Assembly: GCA_025449615.1 (NCBI GenBank) | Contig: JANWJA010000068.1 | Span: forward strand, 1-45,091 | Source of the DNA: Methyloceanibacter sp. | Lineage (GTDB): Bacteria; Pseudomonadota; Alphaproteobacteria; Rhizobiales; Methyloligellaceae | Length of the DNA: 45,091 nt | Reading direction: 5' to 3' | Part shown: one piece after another, positions 25,604 to 35,546 of the stretch | Layout: every line of letters begins with the position of its first letter | Numbering within the stretch: position 1 is the stretch's first letter | Translations under genes and position numbers: made by a program | The notes under the pieces: generated by a model | Seen by the model: the letters and a program-made list of their open reading frames with translations, nothing else | Database searches by the model: none | Told to the model about the DNA's origin: nothing

Positions 25604-25857
25604 CGGCGCCGGCTGCCGCCCGAGCATCCATAGAGTTGGCGTCGTGTATCGCCCCAAGCGTTGTAGTGCGGCGCGCACCCCCATCCCCACGTCGCATAAC
25701 CGGGAGCGACCAACGGCCAGTAATGGGCCGTGTAATAGGGCGTGTACACCCCCCAGAATCGTGGCGATGTGCCCGTGCGATCCCGAGCCTCCGAACTTGC
25801 GGAGCTGAGACAAAGGGCGCTTAAGCCGAGCGCGATGGTTATTGCTGCGATTCTCAT
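25600..25857 (-). CDS. Small secreted Tyr/Trp/Gly-rich protein
   Basis: 85 residues. Signal peptide in the first 24 residues (hydrophobic AAITIALGLSALCLSS, cleavage near SEA). The mature part is rich in Tyr and Trp (FWGVYTPYYTAHYWPL, WGWGC) with two cysteines and an Arg-rich end. I do not recognise a family. No clear ribosome site; existence rests on the signal peptide and the tail-to-tail fit with the lipoprotein gene. Confidence 0.6.
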   Translation of the reverse strand: MRIAAITIALGLSALCLSSASSEARDRTGTSPRFWGVYTPYYTAHYWPLVAPGYATWGWGCAPHYNAWGDTRRQLYGCSGGSRRR

Positions 25858-25987
25858 GGTCCGCCACAAACTCGATCCGTTGCAGCGAAACTCTACCTTG
25901 CGGCGCCTAAAGTTTGTACGAAGCAACGGCGTCAAAATTGCGTCACCACAACGGGCGCAATTTTCGTCTGTTTGTCGCCGATCTGCC

Positions 25988-28900
25988 CTACCGCAGCCGC
26001 CCGCTCGCATGCGCGAGCAAGAGATAGACGCGACCCGTCTCAGAAGTGAGATAGGTCTGCATCATGCGGCCGTCCGGGTCGGCCTGCTCGGCATCGCCCA
26101 GCAGCCGCTCGAAATCGCTCATATAGCGATCGACATTGGCCCGGAATTCGCCGTCGCGGTCGTAGCGCCGGCTGATCTCGTCGAACGTCGACTGCCCGTC
26201 GGTGCTGTACAGATGCCGTCCCAACACGCCGCGCTCACCGGCGCGGAAGCGCTGCCAGACCTCAGACGCCGTGCGCGAGTCGATGGCGCGCGCGATCTCA
26301 TCGATCCGCAAGCCTTGGGCGCCGGCGACTTGAGGCGCGCCGCGGAACCCCTGATTGCCATAGGCAGGCGCTTCAGGTTCGGACGCACGAGACAGAAGAT
26401 CGCCGACCGACCAGCGCTGTTCGCGCCTGCGGTCGCCCACGCGGTTGTCGATCTGGCCGGGGAGGGGACCTGCGCCACTTCTCCGGGTCGCCGCGCCGGT
26501 CAGCTGCTGCGCCAGGCTGTTCGCGACCGAGCCGATATCTTGCTCTGGCGTATAAGCCTGCTGCCCTTGGGCATCGAAGCGGGGCAGCGGCGGTGAATCG
26601 TACTCGCTTGGTAATGGCCGCGCCTCTTCCCTGAATTGCGGCGCGCGCGATGGAGACGGTTGACGAAAAGCGGGATCGGCCGCGCGGTTGAGCATAGGCG
26701 TGATCGCCTCGATCTCCTTCAACTGCTCGGAAAGGGCTTTCCGGATCGCGGCGGTGGCTTGCGCTGTTTGCTGCGGCAGGCTGTCCATGCGCCGCTGCAT
26801 CTCGATGCGCATCTGGTCGAGATCGCTTGCGGTCTGCCGTGCTGCATCGCGCATGCCGCGCGACGTGTTGTCGAACTGACCGCGCATCTGCTCGAGCTGA
26901 CGCCCGATTTGCGTCATCACCGATTCGAAGCTGCCCTTGAGATCGCCGACGGCGCGCTGCGTATGTGCCTGAGCTTCCTCGCGCAAGCGTTCGATCTGAG
27001 CGAGCGCCTGTTGCGCCTGACCTGCCGTGTCGCGGGCGAGCGCGGCGCCGACTTGCTTGGCTTTGGTCTCGGCCTCGACGAGCGAATTCTCGACCGTGCC
27101 CGCATAGCCCCGCATCGCATTGTCGAGGTCTAGTGCCTTGGTATTGACGGTATGCAACAGGCCGATGATCGCCTGGTGGCGGCTCTCCAGGATCGAGTCG
27201 ATCTTGGTATTGGAGCTATCGAGCGCCTTGGCGGCGGTGAGGATCGCCTGGCCTTGATTCTCGAAGCGCTGCGTCAGGCTGTGGATCTGTTCCAACAGCC
27301 CGCGCGACACGTCCCGCAGCGCCTGCGTCTGATTGGTGAGAACGCCGATGGCTTCCTTGGACTGTGAACCGACCTGGTCGGCTGTCTGCTTGATCAGGTT
27401 CGAGCTATTGGCGAGCAGCTGATTGAGTTGCGCGCTCTGCTCGCCGAACTTGCCCTCGATGGCTTTGGTGTGCTCGCTTAAGACCTTGTCGGCCGCCGCG
27501 ACATGCTGGCCGAACGTGCTGTCGATTGTCCTCAACCGCTCGGTGAGGGAAGCACTCGCCGCCTGGGCGCGCTCTGCCACGGTCTTGTCGAACGCAATTG
27601 CGCTTTGATTAACCGTGGAGGTGAACGCCGTGGTGCGGTCTTGCAACGTCTTGTCGAGCCCGGCGGTTGTCTGTCCGATGGTCTGCGCGAAAGTCTCGGT
27701 GCGCTCGTTCAGCGTCTTGTCGAGCCCGGCGGTTGTCTGTCCGATGGTCTGCGCGAAAGTCTCGGTGCGCTCCTTCAGCGTCTTGTCGAGCCCGGCGGTT
27801 GTCTGTCCGATGGTCTGCGCGAAAGTCTCGGTGCGCTCCTTCAGCGTCTTGTCGAGTGCGCCGGCATTCTGCGCGATCGCTGCGGTGAAGGCATCGGTGC
27901 GGTCCTTCAGGGCCTTGTCGAGCACGCCGGCGTTTTGCGACACCGAGGTGGTGAACGCATCGGTGCGATCTCTCAAGGTCTTGTCGAGCACGAGCGCGCC
28001 CTGGCCCACTGCGGTCTCCAGGCCCTTGATGCGCGTTGCGAGTGAAGCGGTCAGTGCCTCGGTGCGCTCCTTCAAGGTCTTGTCGAGAGCGTTGGCCCGC
28101 TCGCCGACTACCGTTTCCAGCGCCGAGAGATTCTTCGCCGCGCCTTCGATGACCTGACTGAGGCGCGTCTGTTCCTTGGTCAACCGATCCAACAGGCCCG
28201 GCACGTGCTCGGCGACTTTGGCTTGCGCTTTTTGTACCTGATCGGCCGCCTCGTTGCTCCGCGCCACCAGGAGTTCGGTCAATTGCAGCCCACGCTCGGC
28301 GAGCTTCTTGTCGATCGATCCGCTCGCGGCAGAAATGTCCTTGGAGACTTGCGCGCCGACGCCCTTTAGCGCCTCGCTCACGCGCTGGCTGTTATTGGCG
28401 AGAGCTTCGCGCTCGCTGGCAAGCTCGCTGATCAACCCACGCACGCGCACTTCGTTCTCGCCATAGGAGCGTTCCAGTGCTGCGACTTCGTTATGGACCA
28501 GCGTTTCGAGCTCGCTCGCGCGGCCGATGGCGCGCGAGATCGCGTCGTTCATCGCCGCGACCTGCCGGCGGATGGTTTGACCGAGCGAGGCGACCGACTG
28601 CTCGGCAAGCTTGTCCGGCTCAGCGAGCCTGACCGCGACCTCGGTCATGGCGGAGGCCATAAGCCGGAGTTCCTGCGCGCGCCAGACGAGCAGCGACATG
28701 AACCAGAAGATCGCGATCGGCACCAGGATCGTCATCGCCGCGGTCAAAGCCGAGGCGCTGGAAGCGGCATCGCCAGTGGCGATCTGGTTTGAGATTTGAC
28801 CGTAGGCGAAATAGCCGCCGATCACGAACCAGGCGATCGAGGCGAACAGCGCAAAGACGAAGGGCGTGCGCGAAGGTCGCTGCTGGAGGGCGAAAATCAG

Positions 28901-29254
28901 TCCGCCGATCGACGGCACGTCGTCATTGGCCGCGGCTGCGGCGATCCGGCGCTGCGCGGGACCTGCGGGCCGGCGGGAACGTGTGATCGGCTTTGCGGCG
29001 GCGTTTCCTGCCATTGCATCGCCAAGATCGGCCACACCGGCATCTTCGCTTTTAGGCTTGAGGTCTGAGGTCTTGGACTCTTGGGTCCCGAGCTCGGAGG
29101 TTCGGGGTTCGGTGTTCCGCTGCTCGGTGCGAAGACGCTCGGTCAACGAGGCCCGTCTCTGTAACTCTGGCGCGCGCGCCTCGGGCTCCGTCTTGGCTTC
29201 GTCTTTGCCGGACTCTGACTCAACAGAAGGCGACTTCGCTTGTTCCTGCGACAT
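25988..29254 (-). CDS. Large membrane protein with 22-residue apolipoprotein-like repeats (GPR/RgsE-like)
   Basis: 1088 residues. Order: charged Glu/Lys-rich N-terminus (1-110), two membrane segments (about 131-151 and 170-191), a long coiled-coil region (about 200-830) with an array of 22-residue repeats of the form LDKTLKERTETFAQTIGQTT, a Pro/Gln-rich linker (about 860-960) and a conserved C-terminal domain with EVWQRFRAGERGVLG and SETGRVYLLLAHA. In Rhizobiales, apolipoprotein-like proteins of this layout (GPR of Agrobacterium, RgsE of Sinorhizobium) form a ring at the growing pole; GPR is about twice as long. ATG at 29254 fits GAGGAA 6 nt away. Confidence 0.75.
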   Translation of the reverse strand: MSQEQAKSPSVESESGKDEAKTEPEARAPELQRRASLTERLRTEQRNTEPRTSELGTQESKTSDLKPKSEDAGVADLGDAMAGNAAAKPITRSRRPAGPAQRRIAAAAANDDVPSIGGLIFALQQRPSRTPFVFALFASIAWFVIGGYFAYGQISNQIATGDAASSASALTAAMTILVPIAIFWFMSLLVWRAQELRLMASAMTEVAVRLAEPDKLAEQSVASLGQTIRRQVAAMNDAISRAIGRASELETLVHNEVAALERSYGENEVRVRGLISELASEREALANNSQRVSEALKGVGAQVSKDISAASGSIDKKLAERGLQLTELLVARSNEAADQVQKAQAKVAEHVPGLLDRLTKEQTRLSQVIEGAAKNLSALETVVGERANALDKTLKERTEALTASLATRIKGLETAVGQGALVLDKTLRDRTDAFTTSVSQNAGVLDKALKDRTDAFTAAIAQNAGALDKTLKERTETFAQTIGQTTAGLDKTLKERTETFAQTIGQTTAGLDKTLNERTETFAQTIGQTTAGLDKTLQDRTTAFTSTVNQSAIAFDKTVAERAQAASASLTERLRTIDSTFGQHVAAADKVLSEHTKAIEGKFGEQSAQLNQLLANSSNLIKQTADQVGSQSKEAIGVLTNQTQALRDVSRGLLEQIHSLTQRFENQGQAILTAAKALDSSNTKIDSILESRHQAIIGLLHTVNTKALDLDNAMRGYAGTVENSLVEAETKAKQVGAALARDTAGQAQQALAQIERLREEAQAHTQRAVGDLKGSFESVMTQIGRQLEQMRGQFDNTSRGMRDAARQTASDLDQMRIEMQRRMDSLPQQTAQATAAIRKALSEQLKEIEAITPMLNRAADPAFRQPSPSRAPQFREEARPLPSEYDSPPLPRFDAQGQQAYTPEQDIGSVANSLAQQLTGAATRRSGAGPLPGQIDNRVGDRRREQRWSVGDLLSRASEPEAPAYGNQGFRGAPQVAGAQGLRIDEIARAIDSRTASEVWQRFRAGERGVLGRHLYSTDGQSTFDEISRRYDRDGEFRANVDRYMSDFERLLGDAEQADPDGRMMQTYLTSETGRVYLLLAHASGRLR
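27651..27848 (-). repeat. Three near-identical 66-bp tandem repeats in the coiled-coil gene
   Basis: Copies start at 27651, 27717 and 27783, and differ by only a few bases; each encodes 22 residues. Degenerate 22-residue copies continue on both sides in the same register. The period equals the class A apolipoprotein helix repeat. Confidence 0.95.
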
Positions 29255-29645
29255 CACGCGTTCCTCGCAACTACCAGACTAACAAACGAGAGAATTGCGC
29301 CGCTACGATCGCGATACTCCGCCGCTCGCGACGCTTGCGTACACGGGAAACACCAAACTTCCGGGGGTATACACCTCGGAAGAGCCCCACCGCATTCCCC
29401 CTCTTGCTCTATCGTTAACGGATTTTTAGTCATAACAAAAGTGCAATCGCGGAATATGCTTTACGCGGCTTAAGATACTGAAAGATATTGAAGTTTCTAT
29501 GATTTCCAGCGTCCCAAATTGAGGCAATTTCCGCCTTGTCGTTGTTTTGCCGTCACACCGCTTGCGGGTAGCGCGCTTGAGAAACAGCCAATTAACGCGT
29601 GCAGGCGAGACTGGCATTTGGTTTCGGCAAACGAGGAGACGCTCC
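29255..29645. other. Divergent intergenic region
   Basis: Holds the promoters of the repeat protein (minus) and the HPt gene (plus). CTTCCG (29358-29363) and CGGAAG (29377-29382) form a 6-bp inverted repeat around GGGGTATACACCT. AT-rich around 29420-29510. No credible gene. Confidence 0.5.
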
Positions 29646-30023
29646 ATGGCCACCAAGCAACAGCCGCGGCTGCAAGCGGGCGCGACTCCGGCGTCTCCGC
29701 TGGATCGCACCCATCTCTCGCGCCAAACCTTTGGCGATCGGAAGCTGGAGCGCGAAGTCCTGGATCTCTTCCGCACCCAATCCCCGATCTATCTGGGGCG
29801 CGTCAAAGCAGCGCGTTCGGACAGCGAATGGCGTGAAGCCGTGCACACGCTGAAAGGGTCGGCGAGGGCAATTGGCGCTTGGCGCATTGCCGAAGCTGCC
29901 GAACGCGCGGAAGCTGGAAACCCATCATCGCGAGCCACCTCGATTGCGCAACTTGAATCCTCCGTCCTCGAAGCGAACGCCTTCATCGGTAGCGTGCTTG
30001 AGGCACAGGAACCGGGCGCCTAA
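29646..30023 (+). CDS. Single-domain HPt phosphotransfer protein
   Basis: 125 residues from the ATG at 29646; GAGGAG sits 5 nt upstream. The helix REAVHTLKGSARAIGAWRIAEAAERAE is the HPt core with phospho-accepting His67. No kinase or receiver is fused or adjacent. A lone HPt can relay phosphate between a hybrid kinase and a response regulator; CckA lies 11 kb away but normally uses ChpT, which is a different fold, so a link is not claimed. Confidence 0.85.
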   Translation: MATKQQPRLQAGATPASPLDRTHLSRQTFGDRKLEREVLDLFRTQSPIYLGRVKAARSDSEWREAVHTLKGSARAIGAWRIAEAAERAEAGNPSSRATSIAQLESSVLEANAFIGSVLEAQEPGA

Positions 30024-30160
30024 AGGCTGGAGTCTCTTCCCCATTTGTCCTATAGAGCGGTGGCCGTTGGGCGGGTTTGCTCTCGCGATCGGCGTTCCCT
30101 GGGCGAACTCCTTCCCGCCTGTCCCCACGACCGGAAACGATTGATAACGCCGCCACTGCC

Positions 30161-30481
30161 ATGGCCAAGATCACCTTTATTCAGAACGACGGAACCGAAC
30201 GCGTCGTCGAGGCAGAGCCCGGCATGACGGTAATGGAGGCTGCGGTGAAAAACTCGGTGGCCGGTATTGCCGCTGAATGTGGCGGGGCTTGCGCTTGCGC
30301 CACCTGTCACGTCTATGTCGATGAGGCCTGGCGCGAGGCGACTGGGACGCCTGAGCAAATGGAAGAAGATATGCTCGACTTTGCCTTCGACATCCGCGAG
30401 GAGAGCCGCTTGAGCTGTCAGATCAAGGTCACCGATGCGCTTGATGGTCTCGTCGTCCGCATCCCTACGAAACAATTCTAG
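30161..30481 (+). CDS. 2Fe-2S ferredoxin, adrenodoxin/ISC type
   Basis: 106 residues. Cluster ligands: [15 protein letters not shown] gives C-x5-C-x2-C, with the fourth Cys in [19 protein letters not shown] at the start and the acidic EEDMLDFA surface fit vertebrate-type ferredoxins that serve Fe-S assembly or P450s. The next gene, 27 nt later, encodes a ferredoxin-NADP reductase, its likely electron donor. Confidence 0.93.
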   Translation: MAKITFIQNDGTERVVEAEPGMTVMEAAVKNSVAGIAAECGGACACATCHVYVDEAWREATGTPEQMEEDMLDFAFDIREESRLSCQIKVTDALDGLVVRIPTKQF

Positions 30482-31537
<1,056 letters not shown>

Positions 31538-31545
31538 GGGCGTCC

Positions 31546-32586
31546 TTAGACGAGGCTGCGATAGACCGCGATCTTGTAGGGGCTCAGCAATTGCGCGCGA
31601 GCCCGCGCGGATGGCGGGAGGGAGAGCGGCATGAAGATGCCACTCTTCTCCACGAGGTCCTCCGCCACCGGGTCGATTAGGATCAGATAGAGCCGCCGCG
31701 GATGCTTGCGATAGGACGCGACGAGGCTGTGCAACACCTCGGCGAACACTTCGCGCGAAAACGGATTGAAGAAATAGTGCACCGCCGGTCCGTCGAGCGC
31801 TCCGATCTCGGCCGCGTCATCATGCACACATTCGACATCGCGGCATTTCATTTGGCTCCGCGGAAATTGCGCGATGTTCATCGTCGCCGCGTCGTGCAGC
31901 TCCTCGGCATATTCGATGCCGCCGACAGCCGTGAAAGGATGTTGTGAGGCGAGTAGCAGCGCACGGCCTTTGCCGGCGCCGTAATCGACGAAGCTGAGCT
32001 TGCCCAGATCCTCATCGATGGCCGAGAGCGCCCAATCGAAAACCAATCTTGGCGTCGGACGATAGTCGTGCCCCTCCGCCTGCCGCGTGCCGATCACCGT
32101 GACACTGTCCGTAGCGACGCGGCCTTTGGTCGGAATGAAGAACAACTTCTCGATGGGACTGTCGAATACATTCTCGTGCAGCCAGATCAGCGTGTTGCGA
32201 TAGTCCTGCCTCAGCCGCTCCGGCTTCATCCGCTCGCGCAACATCGTGCCAGTGCGGCCGATCTCAGGTAGCACCGACTCTTTGCTGATCACGGCGGCGT
32301 TGGTGAAGCCGGTCCTACCGGCCGCGACTGCAGTTGAGGTTGCTTGCGTGGTCTGTACCGCCGTCCTGTCTGCGAGTGCAGCGATGCGTTGCGCGACGTC
32401 GCTCCGAGCAACGTCGCGTTGCGAGGTGGCGACTTTTGCCCAAGCCTCGCGGCTTGCGGCAACAGCGTTTGAAGTTGCGTGTCTGGTTTTGCTGAGGGCC
32501 TTGGTGAAGGCGTGCAACCGCGACCCCCCCGCGGCGCTCCCGTCCAGCGCGGTCTTGGTATCACTCCCCTGAGACACCACTGACAT
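31546..32586 (-). CDS. Class I SAM-dependent methyltransferase with long N-terminal helical region
   Basis: 346 residues from the ATG at 32586. Residues about 20-110 are Ala/Thr/Arg-rich and probably helical with no domain I recognise. The SAM-binding motif FVDYGAGKGRALLLAS and acidic loop GGIEYAEELHD follow, with YFFNPF as the likely motif IV. Substrate unknown. It converges on the FNR gene with 8 nt between stops. Other in-frame starts (ATG 32604, TTG 32619) are possible. Confidence 0.8.
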   Translation of the reverse strand: MSVVSQGSDTKTALDGSAAGGSRLHAFTKALSKTRHATSNAVAASREAWAKVATSQRDVARSDVAQRIAALADRTAVQTTQATSTAVAAGRTGFTNAAVISKESVLPEIGRTGTMLRERMKPERLRQDYRNTLIWLHENVFDSPIEKLFFIPTKGRVATDSVTVIGTRQAEGHDYRPTPRLVFDWALSAIDEDLGKLSFVDYGAGKGRALLLASQHPFTAVGGIEYAEELHDAATMNIAQFPRSQMKCRDVECVHDDAAEIGALDGPAVHYFFNPFSREVFAEVLHSLVASYRKHPRRLYLILIDPVAEDLVEKSGIFMPLSLPPSARARAQLLSPYKIAVYRSLV

Positions 32587-32834
32587 AGCTGAAACTCTAA
32601 TCATTAGACTGAGCAACAATTGGGCAGCCCAGTGACTGAAGCAAGCGCTTTTTGACAGTTTTATTAAATCCTGCGGAAGCTGTGGATGAACTCGACGAGA
32701 GCTGTGGAAAAGCCTTTCAGAATTGGCCCTGAACTACTCGGTTTCCTGCCAAAAAGCGAAATATGCTAATCTTGTGATTCGCGGGGGAAAACTTCCGAAG
32801 TGAGCCAACGCGCTTCCAGGCGGGGGAATGCGGC

Positions 32835-33395
32835 GTGATTGAGGCAGGTCAAAACCACGATCCGTTTCGGCACAGTCTGGTGATTCTTGTGCCAAGGCTG
32901 AAGCGTTTCGCCGATGTTCTCATCGGCGACAAAGAGGCCGGCACGGCGCTGCTCGGCCGGGCGCTCAAGCGCATGCTTGCCGAGCAATACCGCTATCAGC
33001 GCGGCACGCCGCTCGACCGCTGGGCCTTCGCCGAGATTTATCGGCTCTGGCTGCAGGAACTTCGTGATCAAGCCGAGCCCATGCGCCAAGCCAAGGTCGA
33101 CTCTGACTTCGAGTCGCTGCTTTATCCCGATGAGATCACCGACGATGTGACAGCCGGCTTCCTCGGTCAGCTGCCGCCGCAACAGCGCAGCGCGCTTCTC
33201 CTCGTTTATGGCGAGGGCTTCGACTACGAGGACGCCGGACGCGTGCTGGATTGCTCGGTGAATGCGATCGCCTCGCGGCTGATTCGTGCCAGCGCCAATC
33301 TTGCCGATCGCTTGGGCGAGGGGTGGGACATGGCATCGAGCGCCACGGTCGAGACACTATATCCAAAGGACTCCCAACATGACCGAACTCAGTGA
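32835..33395 (+). CDS. ECF-type RNA polymerase sigma factor
   Basis: 186 residues from GTG; GGGGGAA lies a few bases upstream. The region-4 helix-turn-helix is clear: LPPQQRSALLLVYGEGFDYE followed by CSVNAIASRLIRA. The region-2 part is divergent but has the right length. Its 3-prime end overlaps the next gene by 17 nt, and that gene encodes a membrane protein with anti-sigma features, the usual pairing. Target promoters unknown. Confidence 0.82.
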   Translation: MIEAGQNHDPFRHSLVILVPRLKRFADVLIGDKEAGTALLGRALKRMLAEQYRYQRGTPLDRWAFAEIYRLWLQELRDQAEPMRQAKVDSDFESLLYPDEITDDVTAGFLGQLPPQQRSALLLVYGEGFDYEDAGRVLDCSVNAIASRLIRASANLADRLGEGWDMASSATVETLYPKDSQHDRTQ

Positions 33396-34353
33396 CGAAT
33401 TGCTCGTGGCCTATGTCGACGGTCAGCTCGCGCGCGCCCAGACCAAGGCGGTGGAGAAAGTCCTCAAGCAGGACGAGGTCATCGCACGGAGAGTCGATGC
33501 GCTGAAAGAAGCGCATAGTCGTTTCGAGAGCGCCTTCGAAGCCATTCTCGCTGGCGAGTTGAACGAGATCACGCTCCGCGCCGATCCCTATGTGCGCACC
33601 ACCGAGCCGGTCGCCGCGCAAGCCAAGGGGAAGCCGATCGCTTCCGTCGTGCTCATTGCAATTCTCGCCGGTCTCGCCGGCTACGCCGTGCCCATCATCC
33701 TGCCCGAGCTCACGCCAGTGCGTTACATGTTGCCGAAGCAGACGGCGCGGCTGCCTTCGAGCTGGCAGGATGACGTTGCGCGCATGCAATCGCTGCTCAC
33801 CCGGTCCAGCCTCGAAGTCGGACTGACCAGTCAAGGCAATCGCGATCTCGTCGCCTTCGAGCTCGCGCAAGCGATCGGGCCGTCGCTGAAAGTGCCGAAC
33901 CTCGATCCGCAAGGATTGAAGCTGGTTCGCGGCCAGCTCCTGCAATATCGCGGCAAGCCGCTCGGTCAGATTCTTTATCTTGGCACGCGCGGCGCGCCGG
34001 TCGCGCTCTACGCGCTACCGAGCGACAGCACGAGCGAGCCAGAATTCAGCATGGCCGGTGATGTCGGCATGGTGTCCTGGTCGGAGAGCGGCATCTCTTA
34101 TCTATTGGCCGCTGACGGTGACGAAGATTTCCTGGTGCGGACCGCCGAGAAAATCAGAAACGAGCCGCTGGATGAAATTCCGGCACCGCCGCCGCCACCA
34201 AATGTCTCGCAGCCGGCAACTCCGCCGGCAGCGGAGAGCGGCGTGACATCGGAGTTGCCGGATCCGGCCGCAAGCGCACCGCAAACGACTGCGCCGCCTA
34301 CTGCAGTCGAGCCTTCGCCGAGCGGCACAGCTCCAACAATATCGCCGAACTAA
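33379..34353 (+). CDS. Membrane-anchored anti-sigma factor
   Basis: 324 residues from the ATG at 33379 (AAAGGA 8 nt upstream). N-terminal cytoplasmic part starts SDELLVAYVDGQL, typical of anti-sigma factors, but has no HxxxCxxC zinc motif. One membrane segment (about 91-111: VVLIAILAGLAGYAVPIIL), a periplasmic domain, and a Pro/Ala/Ser-rich tail. Expected to hold the upstream ECF sigma factor until a signal arrives. Function by position and layout. Confidence 0.78.
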   Translation: MTELSDELLVAYVDGQLARAQTKAVEKVLKQDEVIARRVDALKEAHSRFESAFEAILAGELNEITLRADPYVRTTEPVAAQAKGKPIASVVLIAILAGLAGYAVPIILPELTPVRYMLPKQTARLPSSWQDDVARMQSLLTRSSLEVGLTSQGNRDLVAFELAQAIGPSLKVPNLDPQGLKLVRGQLLQYRGKPLGQILYLGTRGAPVALYALPSDSTSEPEFSMAGDVGMVSWSESGISYLLAADGDEDFLVRTAEKIRNEPLDEIPAPPPPPNVSQPATPPAAESGVTSELPDPAASAPQTTAPPTAVEPSPSGTAPTISPN

Positions 34354-34787
34354 CGTGCGGCACGCGCCGACGGTGTGTAGTCGCCCGCAAGATAGCGGGT
34401 GAGATCAACCCTGATCGCATCAGTTCGTGCTTGGCTGCAATAAGAAGGATCGTCGCCGATACCGGCGAGCACGGACTCGAACGTGTAGTCGTAAGCATGC
34501 TCGAGCTTCTTCATCTGATCTGGTGGGTTACTTGCCGCGGCTGAGGCCAGATAATTCGCGCGGAGCCTCACTGGGTCGAACAGGAAGCCGCAATATTTGG
34601 CGCGGGCCGAAGTCCAGGCGACTTGGATCGGCCGCGACAGCGGATCCTCCGGTTTGACTTTGACCGCCTCGGCGTCGTTTGAGGCGCCGTCCTTGCTTCG
34701 GACTTTCTCGATCGTGCTGCAAGACGCGAGCTGCAAGGCGGCAAGCGCCGCCGCGAGACACACGAGATAAGAGACACGGAAGGCCAC
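34350..34787 (-). CDS. Putative lipoprotein of unknown function
   Basis: About 145 residues. Signal ends in lipobox LASC with the lipidated Cys near residue 23, followed by STIEKVRSKDG and an alpha-helical body with two more cysteines (KYCGF, SYCSQ) that may form a disulfide. GTG at 34787 chosen because GGGAGAGG is 8 nt upstream; a GTG at 34796 abuts that site. Stop overlaps the anti-sigma gene by 4 nt, tail to tail. No family recognised. Confidence 0.75.
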   Translation of the reverse strand: MAFRVSYLVCLAAALAALQLASCSTIEKVRSKDGASNDAEAVKVKPEDPLSRPIQVAWTSARAKYCGFLFDPVRLRANYLASAAASNPPDQMKKLEHAYDYTFESVLAGIGDDPSYCSQARTDAIRVDLTRYLAGDYTPSARAAR

Positions 34788-34873
34788 GCGAAACACCTCT
34801 CCCGGTTTGGGCGCGCAATCTTAGTCATCTTGAGGGATGGCGCCAGCTTTGTGAGAGAGGACAAGGGGGGCTA

Positions 34874-34908
34874 GAAAAACAGGAAAGGCGGAGCTTGGTA
34901 GCCCCGCC
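34874..34908 (-). terminator. Terminator of the candidate minus-strand RNA
   Basis: On the minus strand GGCGGGGCT, loop ACCA, AGCTCCGCC form a 9-bp stem with one G-U pair, followed by TTTCCTGTTTTTC. The plus strand would have an A-C mismatch and no U-run, so the direction is clear. Confidence 0.8.
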
Positions 34909-35318
34909 CCCCTGTGCGATGTCGGCTTCACGCCCGTTCGGGACGATCCGTCGGCGCCGCGAGACCTTTCGGTCTCTAATCGCGCGCTCTGTTCGTACAG
35001 TTTCCCGCAAGAACGGCGGCGCGACTTTGGCCTTGGCCCTTATTTAACGTCGCGTTGAAACGACGTGGTTCCAGCCCGGCCGGGCCGGTTCCAGGTTCGG
35101 CAGTGAAACTTGTCTCGCTCTGTGCCCTATCGACTACGCCTCACGGCTATGCGGCGTCGCCTACAGGCCGTGGCACCTAGCGTTACGAGCCTCTCCACCT
35201 TTAGCCGTCCACGGCAATGGACAGCTTCGGGCTTGCCTCGCCCTGTGAACTTCCCTGCCGCTTCCTGTGCCTTCCGATTTCTCTTCCAGCACGCTCCGCG
35301 GAAGATCCGCTCACGAGT
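34875..35318 (-). ncRNA. Candidate large structured RNA, minus strand, family not recognised
   Basis: About 440 nt without a credible gene, packed with hairpins: TCCGC pair 35298-35310, GGGC/GCCC 35229-35243, GTCCA/TGGAC 35207-35222, long-range GCCGTGG/CCACGGC (35167-35173 with 35209-35215), 35131-35159, 35071-35088, ACGTCG/CGACGT 35047-35066 and GAGACC/GGTCTC 34961-34976. The last has a GAAA (GNRA) loop only on the minus strand. Helix 35071-35088 and the terminator each contain a pair that is G-U on the minus strand but A-C on the plus. No CR-I motif of RNase P RNA, no tmRNA tag. 5-prime end uncertain. Confidence 0.6.
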
Positions 35319-35546
35319 TGAAGCATATAACAAGCGGGTTCGGGCGCAGCCGGCGCGTCTTGCTTATCCCCACTATCCACCGTTTGGCCCAAAAAGAGAC
35401 GCGAAAGCCCCTGTGACGGATATGACACGATCGCCGACTTAGTGTGCGCTGCAACAGCCGAGAAGCTTACGCCGGGCACCAACTTGGCTATGATGGTTGA
35501 GCGCACAAAAGGATGCGCTTTCAGAGGCGTTTTTGCGGGTTGGGCC

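Noticed and set aside
27651..27848. CRISPR-like array
   Set aside because: Repeats are contiguous, in frame and coding (22 residues each), with no spacers.
34875..35318. tmRNA or RNase P RNA
   Set aside because: No ANDN-type tag or CCA-flanked tRNA-like end, and no GAGGAAAGTCC or ACAGAA motif; kept as unknown RNA.
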